DNA of 5,568 nt, taken from Candidatus Hydrogenedentota bacterium. GTDB lineage: Bacteria > Hydrogenedentota > Hydrogenedentia > Hydrogenedentales > SLHB01. Both the position numbers and the translations under genes were made by a program. The notes beneath the pieces were generated by a model that worked only from the letters and a program-made list of their open reading frames with translations, had not been told where the DNA came from and made no database searches. The stretch is from positions 1 to 5,568 of the forward strand of contig JAHDWY010000345.1 of NCBI GenBank assembly GCA_023384315.1, written 5' to 3'. Positions 1 to 5,327 of this stretch are shown one piece after another (position 1 is the first letter of the stretch; each line of letters opens with the position of its first letter).

Positions 1-113
1 CAGGCCATGCCGCTTGCGTGGTTTGCCCTAGGCTGTTCTGTGGCGGACTTTCAGTCCTGGGATTGCGACGACGAATCGCGGCGACCGTCCTACCGGGGCA
101 TACCTGATATCCC
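1..113. other. Non-coding stretch downstream of the coiled-coil gene
   Basis: No coding region, tRNA or rRNA is recognisable here. On the minus strand it is the 3' flank of the coiled-coil gene. It contains one compact perfect hairpin (GGACT, loop TTC, AGTCC, positions 45-57) and a CCTAGG palindrome near positions 28-33. The hairpin is not followed by a U-run on either strand, so it is not a convincing intrinsic terminator. The stretch could be a 3' untranslated region, part of a dispersed intergenic repeat, or the edge of a feature cut by the window. Confidence 0.5.
45..57. repeat. Small perfect inverted repeat (5-bp stem, 3-nt loop)
   Basis: GGACT and AGTCC flank the 3-nt loop TTC on the plus strand (GAA on the minus strand). 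It lies about 57 bases past the stop of the minus-strand coiled-coil gene. The stem is short and lacks a downstream T-tract, so a role in transcript 3'-end structure is possible but unproven. Confidence 0.35.
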
Positions 114-2831
114 TTAGATTGAGTGGTCTTCTTCGAAGGTTTCGAGGTCTTCGAGGGGGCGGAGTTTTTCGAGGGCGCCGGTGACGGCGTCGTGGGCGGA
201 ACGCATGGCGGCGTCGCCGGAATCGTCATCGGCGTTGGGGTTGACGCTTTGGAGCGCGGCGACGAGGCCCGTCGCGATATCGGCGAGGCTGCGAGCGGCG
301 CCTTCGAGGCGTTGTCCGGCGTCGCTGCTGGCGCGGCGCATGGTGTCGGAAGCACGCCGCATCTCGGCCATGTCCGCTTCGAGGCGGTCGGCGCGCGCGG
401 TAGCTTCCGCAATCTGGGCCTCGGCATCGCGGCGGGCCGCGGCCAACTCCTCCTCTTTCGCGCGCAGAGCCTCGCTCAGTTCGCCCGCACGTCCTTCGAC
501 CTCGGCGCGGACGCGGACGAGTTCCGCTTCCTTCGCTTCGAGAGAGGATGCCAACTCGCCGGTGCGCGAATCGAGTTCGTTTCGTAAGGCCGCCAACTCG
601 CCATCCTTCGCCTGCAACGCCGATTCGAGATCGGCGATACGCGCATCCGTCGCTTCCTTCGCGCCGGCCAATTCCGCGCGCGCGGCATCGGTTTCGCGTT
701 GCGCCTCGTCGACGCGGGATTGCCACTGGTCGCGTTCCGTCGCGAACTCCTGTTGCACCCGATCGAGCGTGCCGTGGGTTTCGTCGAGTTGCGTCTGAAC
801 CGCTTCCCGTTCGCGGATGAGTTCCTGCCGGACCATGTCGAATTGGTCGCGGTCCTCTTCGAGGGTGGCGACCCGCTCCTGCAAGCGGTCGCGTTCCGCA
901 CTGAGTTCCTGCAGTTGCGCGTTCAGCGTTTCCTGCGCGTTGGCGGTTTGATCGAGCGCGCCGCGCAGTTCCGCGACCTCCCGTTCCGCGTCGCTCTTGG
1001 CCGCTTCAAAGGCGTTGCGCAGTTCTTCGGCATCCCGCAGCGCGCCGTCCTTTTCCGACTCAAGCGTGGCGCGTTCCTGTTCGGCGCGTTGCAGTTTCTC
1101 ACGCAGGTCGGCCGCCTGTTGCCGCAACTCCTCCGCTTCCGCAGCCGACGCCTGCCGCAGGGCATCCAACTCCGCGCCCGCCTGTTCCGCGAGCGCCTGT
1201 AAACGGACCACTTCTTCCGGGTCGATGGCCTGTGCGGCCTGGGCTTCGATGGCCGCTTCCAACGCGGCGACGCGCGTCTGCTGTTCTTCCTCGACCGCGC
1301 GATACTCGGCGCGGAGACCGCCAATCTGATCGATCAGCCCTTCCGCCCGCTGGACGACCTCATCGCGTTCCGCTTCGGCGACGGCCTTTTCTCGGCGCAA
1401 GGTATCGATCTGCGAACTGAGTTCCGTACGCGTGGACTCCAACTGTGCGCGCAAATCACCCGCTGCCGACGCGTGTGAACCGGCTTCTGATTCGGCGCGT
1501 TCGAAGCGCTCCTGCAGATCGCGCGCCTTGCCCTGTTCCGCGCTGAGTTCCGTGCGCAACCGGTTCAATTCGTCGCGCAGTTCCTGCTCTGTCTGGGAAA
1601 CGCCTTCAGACGCGGCCCGAAGATCGGCGATTTCTTGCCGCGCCGAATCCAGTTCCGCCGCGCGTTGCGCCGATTCCGACCTGACCGTTTCGAGTTCGGT
1701 CTTGAGCGCCGATTCCGCTTCGGTGTGTTCGGCAAGTTTCGCCTCGACGGATTCCAACTTGCCCCGCAACGACGCGGCCGTTTCCGCGTCGCTTGACGCC
1801 TGCTCCTGGACGGTTTCGTATTTCTCGTGCAGGCCGCGGGCGGCCTCGAGGTTTTCCGACGCTTCCGCCTTGGCTTCCGTCAGGTCCTGTTCGAGGGACG
1901 CAATGGTCGCCTTCAACGATTCAGACTGCGCCAGCTCCGATTTGAGCCGCTCGATTTCGCGATCCCGCTCGGCCGCGCCCGCTTGCGCGATGGTGAGTTG
2001 CTGCCGCGTTTCATTCAGGTTTTGTTCGACTGCGGCGCGCGCCTTCGTTTCGGCTTGTTCGGCACGCTTTCGCGCCGCGGCAATCTCGTCGCGGGCCGCG
2101 GCCAACTCCTCCTGCACGCTCGCGGCGAGGTCTCGCGCGACTTCAAACTTGTTGACCACCTCGGCCTTCGCGATCCGTTCCGCGTCGAGTTCCTCTCGCA
2201 GCGCGTTGATGGTCGCCGTTGTGTCGCGATCGAGATCTTTCCCGACGCGGCTCAGGAGCGCGCGCAATTCCTCGATCTCTTCCTGCTTCTTCTGAAGCTG
2301 CGATTCGCTTTCTTCCCGAAGCTGGCGTTTGATCCGGTCGATCTGCGTTTCCGTACCCTTGGGCACGATCTGCGCTAACTGACCCGAATCGAGCAGGGCC
2401 TTGAAACTTTCGCTGAGGTGATGGAGCCGCCCCGGATGCACGCTCGTGGCGATGACGACGTAGTGATTGTTGTCCAGAAATATCCGGACCACGGCTTCGA
2501 GTTCTTCGACGAGATCGCGGAACCGCTCGAACTGGTCGACAAGCAAGATGGCCGACTGGGCACGCTCCACGGGAGACGGATCGTCGATGAGCGCGCGCAC
2601 CTGATCGGGGAAGTCATAGGCGGTGACGTATGCGAGCCCGGTTTTGGAAGATCCCGCGCGCACGCGGTTTACGATGGAATAGAGGAGATGCGTCTTGCCG
2701 CAGCCCTCGTCGCCGAGGAGGACCACCGGCACGGGGCTGACCGGTTTGAGATCGGCCACGTCGCGGCAGAGCTGAAAGGCGTGATCGTTCGACTCGTCTA
2801 CCAGAAATGAGCCGAAGTTGAACCTTTTCAT
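114..2831 (-). CDS. DnaA/Hda-like P-loop ATPase domain fused to a very long coiled coil
   Basis: This 905-residue protein has no family name I recognise. Residues 4-157 resemble the DnaA/Hda AAA+ core: an N-terminal FNFGSFLVDESN segment like DnaA's 'TFdnFVvGpsN', Walker A GDEGCGKT at 40-47 followed by HLL as in DnaA, Walker B ILLVDQ ending around D99, and a sensor-1-like strand VVIATS at 125-130. The acidic residue expected after D99 is Gln100, and the Arg of DnaA box VII is not visible around 141-152. No DnaA lid or DNA-binding domain IV follows. From about 163 to 860 the sequence is Glu/Ala/Arg/Gln/Leu-rich coiled coil with one proline (P538) and three 25-residue repeats (735-809). The tail is acidic and ends in EEDHSI. 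There is no signal peptide or membrane helix, so it is probably cytoplasmic. I chose the ATG at 2831 because GGGGAG lies 10 nt upstream; a TTG at 2867 would add 12 residues but sits at the predicted transcription start. A scaffold or positioning role is inference from architecture. Confidence 0.85.
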   Translation of the reverse strand: MKRFNFGSFLVDESNDHAFQLCRDVADLKPVSPVPVVLLGDEGCGKTHLLYSIVNRVRAGSSKTGLAYVTAYDFPDQVRALIDDPSPVERAQSAILLVDQFERFRDLVEELEAVVRIFLDNNHYVVIATSVHPGRLHHLSESFKALLDSGQLAQIVPKGTETQIDRIKRQLREESESQLQKKQEEIEELRALLSRVGKDLDRDTTATINALREELDAERIAKAEVVNKFEVARDLAASVQEELAAARDEIAAARKRAEQAETKARAAVEQNLNETRQQLTIAQAGAAERDREIERLKSELAQSESLKATIASLEQDLTEAKAEASENLEAARGLHEKYETVQEQASSDAETAASLRGKLESVEAKLAEHTEAESALKTELETVRSESAQRAAELDSARQEIADLRAASEGVSQTEQELRDELNRLRTELSAEQGKARDLQERFERAESEAGSHASAAGDLRAQLESTRTELSSQIDTLRREKAVAEAERDEVVQRAEGLIDQIGGLRAEYRAVEEEQQTRVAALEAAIEAQAAQAIDPEEVVRLQALAEQAGAELDALRQASAAEAEELRQQAADLREKLQRAEQERATLESEKDGALRDAEELRNAFEAAKSDAEREVAELRGALDQTANAQETLNAQLQELSAERDRLQERVATLEEDRDQFDMVRQELIREREAVQTQLDETHGTLDRVQQEFATERDQWQSRVDEAQRETDAARAELAGAKEATDARIADLESALQAKDGELAALRNELDSRTGELASSLEAKEAELVRVRAEVEGRAGELSEALRAKEEELAAARRDAEAQIAEATARADRLEADMAEMRRASDTMRRASSDAGQRLEGAARSLADIATGLVAALQSVNPNADDDSGDAAMRSAHDAVTGALEKLRPLEDLETFEEDHSI
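405..629 (-). repeat. Three tandem 25-residue (75-bp) repeats in the coiled coil
   Basis: Residues 735-759, 760-784 and 785-809 of the coiled-coil protein align without gaps. Each starts with Leu, has Leu at position 5, Ala-Lys at 7-8, Glu-Leu at 11-12, Arg at 16 and Glu at 25. The first two units also share Arg22 and Gly24. A 25-residue period equals two heptads plus one hendecad (7+7+11), which would locally relax the left-handed supercoil. The similarity is at protein level; the DNA units have diverged. Confidence 0.7.
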
Positions 2832-2841
2832 ACGAAAAATG

Positions 2842-2847
2842 CTCCCC
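2842..2847 (-). promoter_or_regulatory. Ribosome binding site deciding the start of the coiled-coil gene
   Basis: On the minus strand GGGGAG sits 10 nt before the ATG at 2831. The alternative upstream TTG at 2867 lies at or just before the transcription start predicted from the promoter, so it could not have a leader-borne ribosome site from that promoter. This supports the shorter, 905-residue protein beginning MKRFNFGSF. Confidence 0.65.
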
Positions 2848-2863
2848 GCAGGCGGCTTGTCAA

Positions 2864-2887
2864 CCAAGGGCGATTCTAGTCCCTTGG
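2864..2887. promoter_or_regulatory. Candidate operator: inverted repeat CCAAGGG-N10-CCCTTGG over the -10 box
   Basis: The arms CCAAGGG (2864-2870) and CCCTTGG (2881-2887) are a perfect 7-bp inverted repeat with a 10-bp gap and 17 bp between arm centres. One arm covers the predicted transcription start of the minus-strand gene, the other lies in its -10/-35 spacer, and the -10 box sits in the gap. A dimeric regulator bound here would block RNA polymerase. As RNA, only the part downstream of the start would be transcribed, so a DNA operator is more likely than an mRNA hairpin. The regulator is unknown. Confidence 0.5.
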
Positions 2888-2901
2888 CCGAAGCCTGTCA
2901 A
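2873..2901 (-). promoter_or_regulatory. Near-consensus sigma70 promoter for the coiled-coil gene
   Basis: Read on the minus strand, TTGACA (2901-2896) is a perfect -35 box. A 17-bp spacer follows, then TAGAAT (2878-2873), a five-of-six match to the -10 consensus. Transcription would start near 2866, giving a leader of about 35 nt before the ATG at 2831. The strength of the match suggests a strong promoter unless it is repressed, and the inverted repeats around it offer a possible repressor site. Confidence 0.7.
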
Positions 2902-2912
2902 CCCGTTTAGTG

Positions 2913-2919
2913 CCAAGGG
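2913..2919. promoter_or_regulatory. Third copy of the CCAAGGG half-site, upstream of the -35 box
   Basis: This copy has the same orientation as the one at 2864-2870 and is inverted relative to 2881-2887. With one flanking base it makes an 8-bp inverted repeat, CCCTTGGC (2881-2888) with GCCAAGGG (2912-2919), enclosing the -35 box. It lies between the two divergent promoters and could serve either. Confidence 0.4.
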
Positions 2920-2960
2920 GAAACAATCCGGCGTGGGTCCCGTGTTAAGTCCAGAAAAGG

Positions 2961-2990
2961 TTGCCTGCGTCGGGCGGTGTTTGCTACTGT
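2961..2990 (+). promoter_or_regulatory. Possible extended -10 promoter for the PP2C gene
   Basis: TTGCCT (2961-2966) could act as the -35 box. After 18 bp comes TACTGT (2985-2990), preceded by TGC, which is the TGn signature of an extended -10 element. The -10 itself matches consensus at only three of six positions. Transcription would start near 2997, leaving about 22 nt before the ATG, just enough to carry the AGGAGG site. It is weaker than the divergent promoter. Confidence 0.4.
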
Positions 2991-3003
2991 TCCCCGAGTC
3001 AGC

Positions 3004-3009
3004 AGGAGG
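3004..3009 (+). promoter_or_regulatory. Consensus ribosome binding site of the PP2C gene
   Basis: AGGAGG lies 9 nt before the ATG at 3019. It favours this start over the in-frame GTG at 2977, which would add 14 residues unlike the PP2C N-terminus and lies upstream of the predicted transcription start. Confidence 0.8.
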
Positions 3010-3018
3010 CAGTTCTGC

Positions 3019-3942
3019 ATGCGTATTGACATAGCGGCGCAGACGGATATTGGGCGGCGCAAGAGAAACAACGAAGATTACTACGGAGTTTTCCGCGACG
3101 ACACGGCCGGTCTGCAGCTATTCCGCGAAGGCGCCTTGCTCTGCGTCGCCGACGGCTTGGGCGGGCACATGGGCGGCGAGATTGCCAGCAAGCTCGCCGT
3201 ATCCATCGCCAAGGACATGCTGAAGCAAGCGCCGCCACCCCCCGCGGCGGATCCGGATGAGGACGAGGGGTTCATCCCCGTCATTCGCGAAGCCATCAAA
3301 CTGGCGAACGACAACGTCCACCGGACCAACACGGATCTCGTGACCAAGGGCCGCCCCATGGGGACGACGCTGTTGAGCGCGGTGGTCACGCCGCGGAAAG
3401 TCTACATCGGCAATGTGGGCGATTCGCGCTGCTACCACATCCGGGACGGCGAGATTATCGCCAAGACCGAAGACCATTCCTGGGTGGACGAACAGGTCAA
3501 GTTCGGCATGATGACGAAGGCCGAAGCGGAATCGGACAACCGCCGCCACATCGTTACCCGCAGCATCGGCACTCATCCCCAGGTGGATATCGACACCTAC
3601 ATCTGGCACATCGTGCCCGGCGACATGTTGCTCCTGTGCACGGACGGGCTCGTCAACATGTGCAAGGACGCCGAGATCATCCAGGAATTCCGCCGCAACG
3701 CGGCCCCCGCGGAGATTGTGGGCCGTCTCATCAACATGGCCAACGACAACGGCGGCAAAGACAACATTACCGTCATTGTGGCGGACATCAGCCCGAGTCT
3801 GGGCACGATCATCCGGCGCAACGTGCTCGCCTTCACGCGCAAACGCGGCGCGGGCATCCTGATTTTCCTGCTGGCGATCCTGTACGGCGCGCTATGCGCC
3901 CTCGGTGGATACTGGTTTGCAGGTGGATTCGCCGTCGAATGA
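3019..3942 (+). CDS. PP2C-family Ser/Thr protein phosphatase with C-terminal membrane anchor
   Basis: The 307-residue product is a metal-dependent PPM/PP2C phosphatase, expected to remove phosphate from Ser/Thr residues on proteins in the cytoplasm at the inner membrane. Family motifs are in order: RNNED (16-20), DGLGGHMGG (45-53), GTTL (115-118), GNVGDSR (131-137), DHS (152-154), TRSIG (180-184), TDGL (208-211) and GGKDNIT (245-251). The metal-binding acids D20, D45, D209 and D248 are all present, so it should be active. A Pro/acid-rich loop lies at about 72-83. A hydrophobic helix at about 278-301, preceded by RKR, anchors the C-terminus; bacterial PrpC/Stp enzymes are usually soluble and shorter (about 240-250 residues). 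The ATG at 3019 follows AGGAGG. The gene is divergent from the coiled-coil gene, and its last 51 bp overlap the LpxH-like gene on the other strand. No partner Ser/Thr kinase is present in the window. Confidence 0.95.
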   Translation: MRIDIAAQTDIGRRKRNNEDYYGVFRDDTAGLQLFREGALLCVADGLGGHMGGEIASKLAVSIAKDMLKQAPPPPAADPDEDEGFIPVIREAIKLANDNVHRTNTDLVTKGRPMGTTLLSAVVTPRKVYIGNVGDSRCYHIRDGEIIAKTEDHSWVDEQVKFGMMTKAEAESDNRRHIVTRSIGTHPQVDIDTYIWHIVPGDMLLLCTDGLVNMCKDAEIIQEFRRNAAPAEIVGRLINMANDNGGKDNITVIVADISPSLGTIIRRNVLAFTRKRGAGILIFLLAILYGALCALGGYWFAGGFAVE

Positions 3943-4671
3943 CCGCATCCGGAATTCCGATCCGTCCCATTCCACGTAGGTCTGGTGAGCCAGCCAGTCG
4001 CCGGTATTGATGTACAGCCCCGCCCCATCGGGCGCCGGATGTTCCTCGATCACCGGGTAGTGCGAATGGCCGCACATCACCACGTCTGCTTCTCCCCGTT
4101 CCAGTGCCCGCCGCGCGAAGTTCTGGAGGGGTTTCACCTCCGGACCCTGGCTGGGGTCGTCCACCGCCTTGAGATGACGGCTGCCGCGCGAAACACCCTG
4201 GGCAAGGGCCATCGCCCAATCGGGATGAATGAAGCGGAACAAGGCAACCACCAGGGGGAACCGGGCGATGCGCTTGTAGATGCGATAGCTCACGTCTTCC
4301 GGGTTGATGCCATCGCCATGGACGAAGAGCACACGTCTCCCGCCGAGATCCAGCAGGAACCGGTTTTCGTGGATCTGGAAATCCAGGTGATCGCGCAGGA
4401 AACGCCCCGCCCAGAAGTCGTGGTTGCCGCACACGAAATCAAAGCGCACGCCCCCGTCGCGCAGGTCGGCGAAAGCGCGGAGGACATCGAAGTATCCGCT
4501 GAAAATGACATGCCGGTATTCAAACCAGAAATCGAAGAGATCGCCAAGGATGACGACGCGCCCGGTTTCGGAAGCGTCGATGGAGCGGAGGAATCGCACG
4601 AATTCGGCCATGCGCTCGCGACCGTCCGCCGCCACGTTGAGGTGGACGTCCGAGAAGATGACCGTGTTCAT
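3892..4671 (-). CDS. lpxH: LpxH-like metallophosphoesterase (probable UDP-2,3-diacylglucosamine diphosphatase)
   Basis: This 259-residue calcineurin-like phosphoesterase probably hydrolyses UDP-2,3-diacylglucosamine to lipid X and UMP, the fourth step of lipid A synthesis at the inner face of the cytoplasmic membrane. The five metal-site blocks are visible: SDVH (7-10), GDLFDFW (43-49), GNHD (82-85), HGD (118-120) and GHSH (201-204). After HGD comes a helical segment (about 126-168, with RIYKRIARFP and FRFIHPDWA), matching the lid-like insertion of LpxH enzymes that covers the lipid substrate. The block GNHDFW has His where E. coli LpxH has Arg (GNRDF), closer to LpxH2-type relatives, so another nucleotide-lipid or phosphoester substrate is possible. 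Its ATG overlaps the lepB stop as ATGA, and no ribosome site is visible upstream, pointing to translational coupling. Its TAG lies inside the PP2C gene on the opposite strand. Confidence 0.85.
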   Translation of the reverse strand: MNTVIFSDVHLNVAADGRERMAEFVRFLRSIDASETGRVVILGDLFDFWFEYRHVIFSGYFDVLRAFADLRDGGVRFDFVCGNHDFWAGRFLRDHLDFQIHENRFLLDLGGRRVLFVHGDGINPEDVSYRIYKRIARFPLVVALFRFIHPDWAMALAQGVSRGSRHLKAVDDPSQGPEVKPLQNFARRALERGEADVVMCGHSHYPVIEEHPAPDGAGLYINTGDWLAHQTYVEWDGSEFRMRSFDGESTCKPVSTEGA

Positions 4672-5306
4672 CGAAGGATGCTGAACTTGCTCAGGGGCCA
4701 GAATCGCAATACGGCCTTTCCGATGACCACATCATCGTTCACTGGCCCGAAACTGCGGCTGTCCTTGCTCACGTTACGGTTGTCGCCGAGCACATAATAC
4801 TGGCCTGCTCCCAGCTCCCGTTCGGGGTCCGAGGCGTCGAAGGTATCGCGGATTTCCTCAGGAAGATAGGATTCCTCAACCAGATGGTGGTCCACGAAGA
4901 GCCGGCCCCGTTCCAGACTCACCGAAACGTCGCGGGGACCGTACGATCCTTCGCCCACGGCCGAAACCGTATTACCCCCCTCGGGACGAGGCCCTTCGGC
5001 GACCACACGCTTCACGTAGCGCTTGTTGGCGTCGTCCGTACTGTCAAATACGACAATGTCGCCGGGTTCGATGCTGTCGAACCCAAGGACATGAGGAAGT
5101 TTAAAGACCAGGATGCGCTCGCTGTTGTGCAGGGTGGGTTCCATGGAGGGACCTTGCACTTCATAACCTTCGAGGACGAAGGTCTTGAGCACCAGGAACA
5201 AGACGAGAAAAAGCACCACCATTCGCACGAACTCAAAGACTTCGCGGCGAATGTTTTGCGCGGCGTCATTGGCTCCCGTCGACGCCTGCGGGGTATTAGT
5301 CACCAC
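4668..5306 (-). CDS. lepB: Signal peptidase I
   Basis: This 212-residue type I signal peptidase cleaves signal peptides from exported preproteins on the outer face of the cytoplasmic membrane. A short cytoplasmic N-terminus is followed by one membrane helix at about 24-45, then the S26 family boxes: GPSMEPTL (52-59) with nucleophile Ser54, RYVKRVVA (96-103) with general base Lys99, and GDNRNVSKDSRSFGPV (174-189). Both catalytic residues are intact. It has a single N-terminal anchor, unlike the two-helix E. coli LepB, and resembles shorter Gram-positive-type enzymes in length. The start is GTG at 5306, followed at once by a second GTG; AGAGGA at 5320-5315 stands 8 nt before the first, favouring it. 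It follows the PHP gene after 21 nt and overlaps the LpxH-like gene by 4 nt (ATGA), so the three genes are very likely one transcript. Confidence 0.95.
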   Translation of the reverse strand: MVTNTPQASTGANDAAQNIRREVFEFVRMVVLFLVLFLVLKTFVLEGYEVQGPSMEPTLHNSERILVFKLPHVLGFDSIEPGDIVVFDSTDDANKRYVKRVVAEGPRPEGGNTVSAVGEGSYGPRDVSVSLERGRLFVDHHLVEESYLPEEIRDTFDASDPERELGAGQYYVLGDNRNVSKDSRSFGPVNDDVVIGKAVLRFWPLSKFSILR

Positions 5307-5314
5307 CTGTAGTT

Positions 5315-5320
5315 TCCTCT
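5315..5320 (-). promoter_or_regulatory. Ribosome binding site of lepB
   Basis: AGAGGA on the minus strand lies 8 nt before the GTG at 5306 and within the 21-nt gap after the PHP-domain gene. It favours the first of two adjacent GTG codons as the start. Confidence 0.65.
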
Positions 5321-5327
5321 CAGCGCG

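Larger units (their letters stand above)
2855..2903. repeat. Direct repeat GCYTGTCAACC, two copies 38 bp apart
   Basis: On the plus strand the 11-mers at 2855-2865 and 2893-2903 differ only at the third base (T versus C). The right copy contains the -35 box of the coiled-coil gene (TTGACA on the minus strand). The left copy contains a second TTGACA inside the leader, but 17 bp beyond it there is only ATTTTT, a poor -10. The repeat may be a regulator site, a promoter duplication relic, or chance. Confidence 0.45.

Noticed and set aside
432..2113. Exact 23-bp repeat at 432-454 and 2091-2113
   Set aside because: Both copies encode the same coiled-coil phrase (EELAAAR type) with the same preferred codons, so it is explained by composition and not by a mobile or regulatory element.
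1432..2295. Long open frame (287 codons) on the plus strand inside the coiled-coil gene, plus other long open frames there on both strands
   Set aside because: They lie antisense or out of frame to the coiled-coil gene. Their Ser/Arg/Ala-rich, low-complexity translations are what GC-rich Glu/Ala/Arg/Leu codons give in other frames, and no ribosome site or recognisable motif supports them.
2832..2867. Alternative TTG start at 2867 for the coiled-coil gene
   Set aside because: It lies at or before the predicted transcription start and lacks a ribosome site, while the ATG at 2831 has GGGGAG at good spacing and begins the DnaA-like homology.
2977..3018. Alternative GTG start at 2977 for the PP2C gene
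   Set aside because: It has no ribosome site, it precedes the candidate -10 box, and its 14 extra residues are not PP2C-like; AGGAGG before 3019 decides.
3950..3959. 10-bp palindrome CGGAATTCCG just past the PP2C stop
   Set aside because: There is no loop and no T-run, and it lies within LpxH-like codons; it does not qualify as a terminator and is probably chance.
3985..4797. 270-codon plus-strand open frame opposite the LpxH-like and lepB genes
   Set aside because: It is antisense to two clearly recognisable enzymes with intact motifs, runs across the junction of both genes, and shows no domain of its own.
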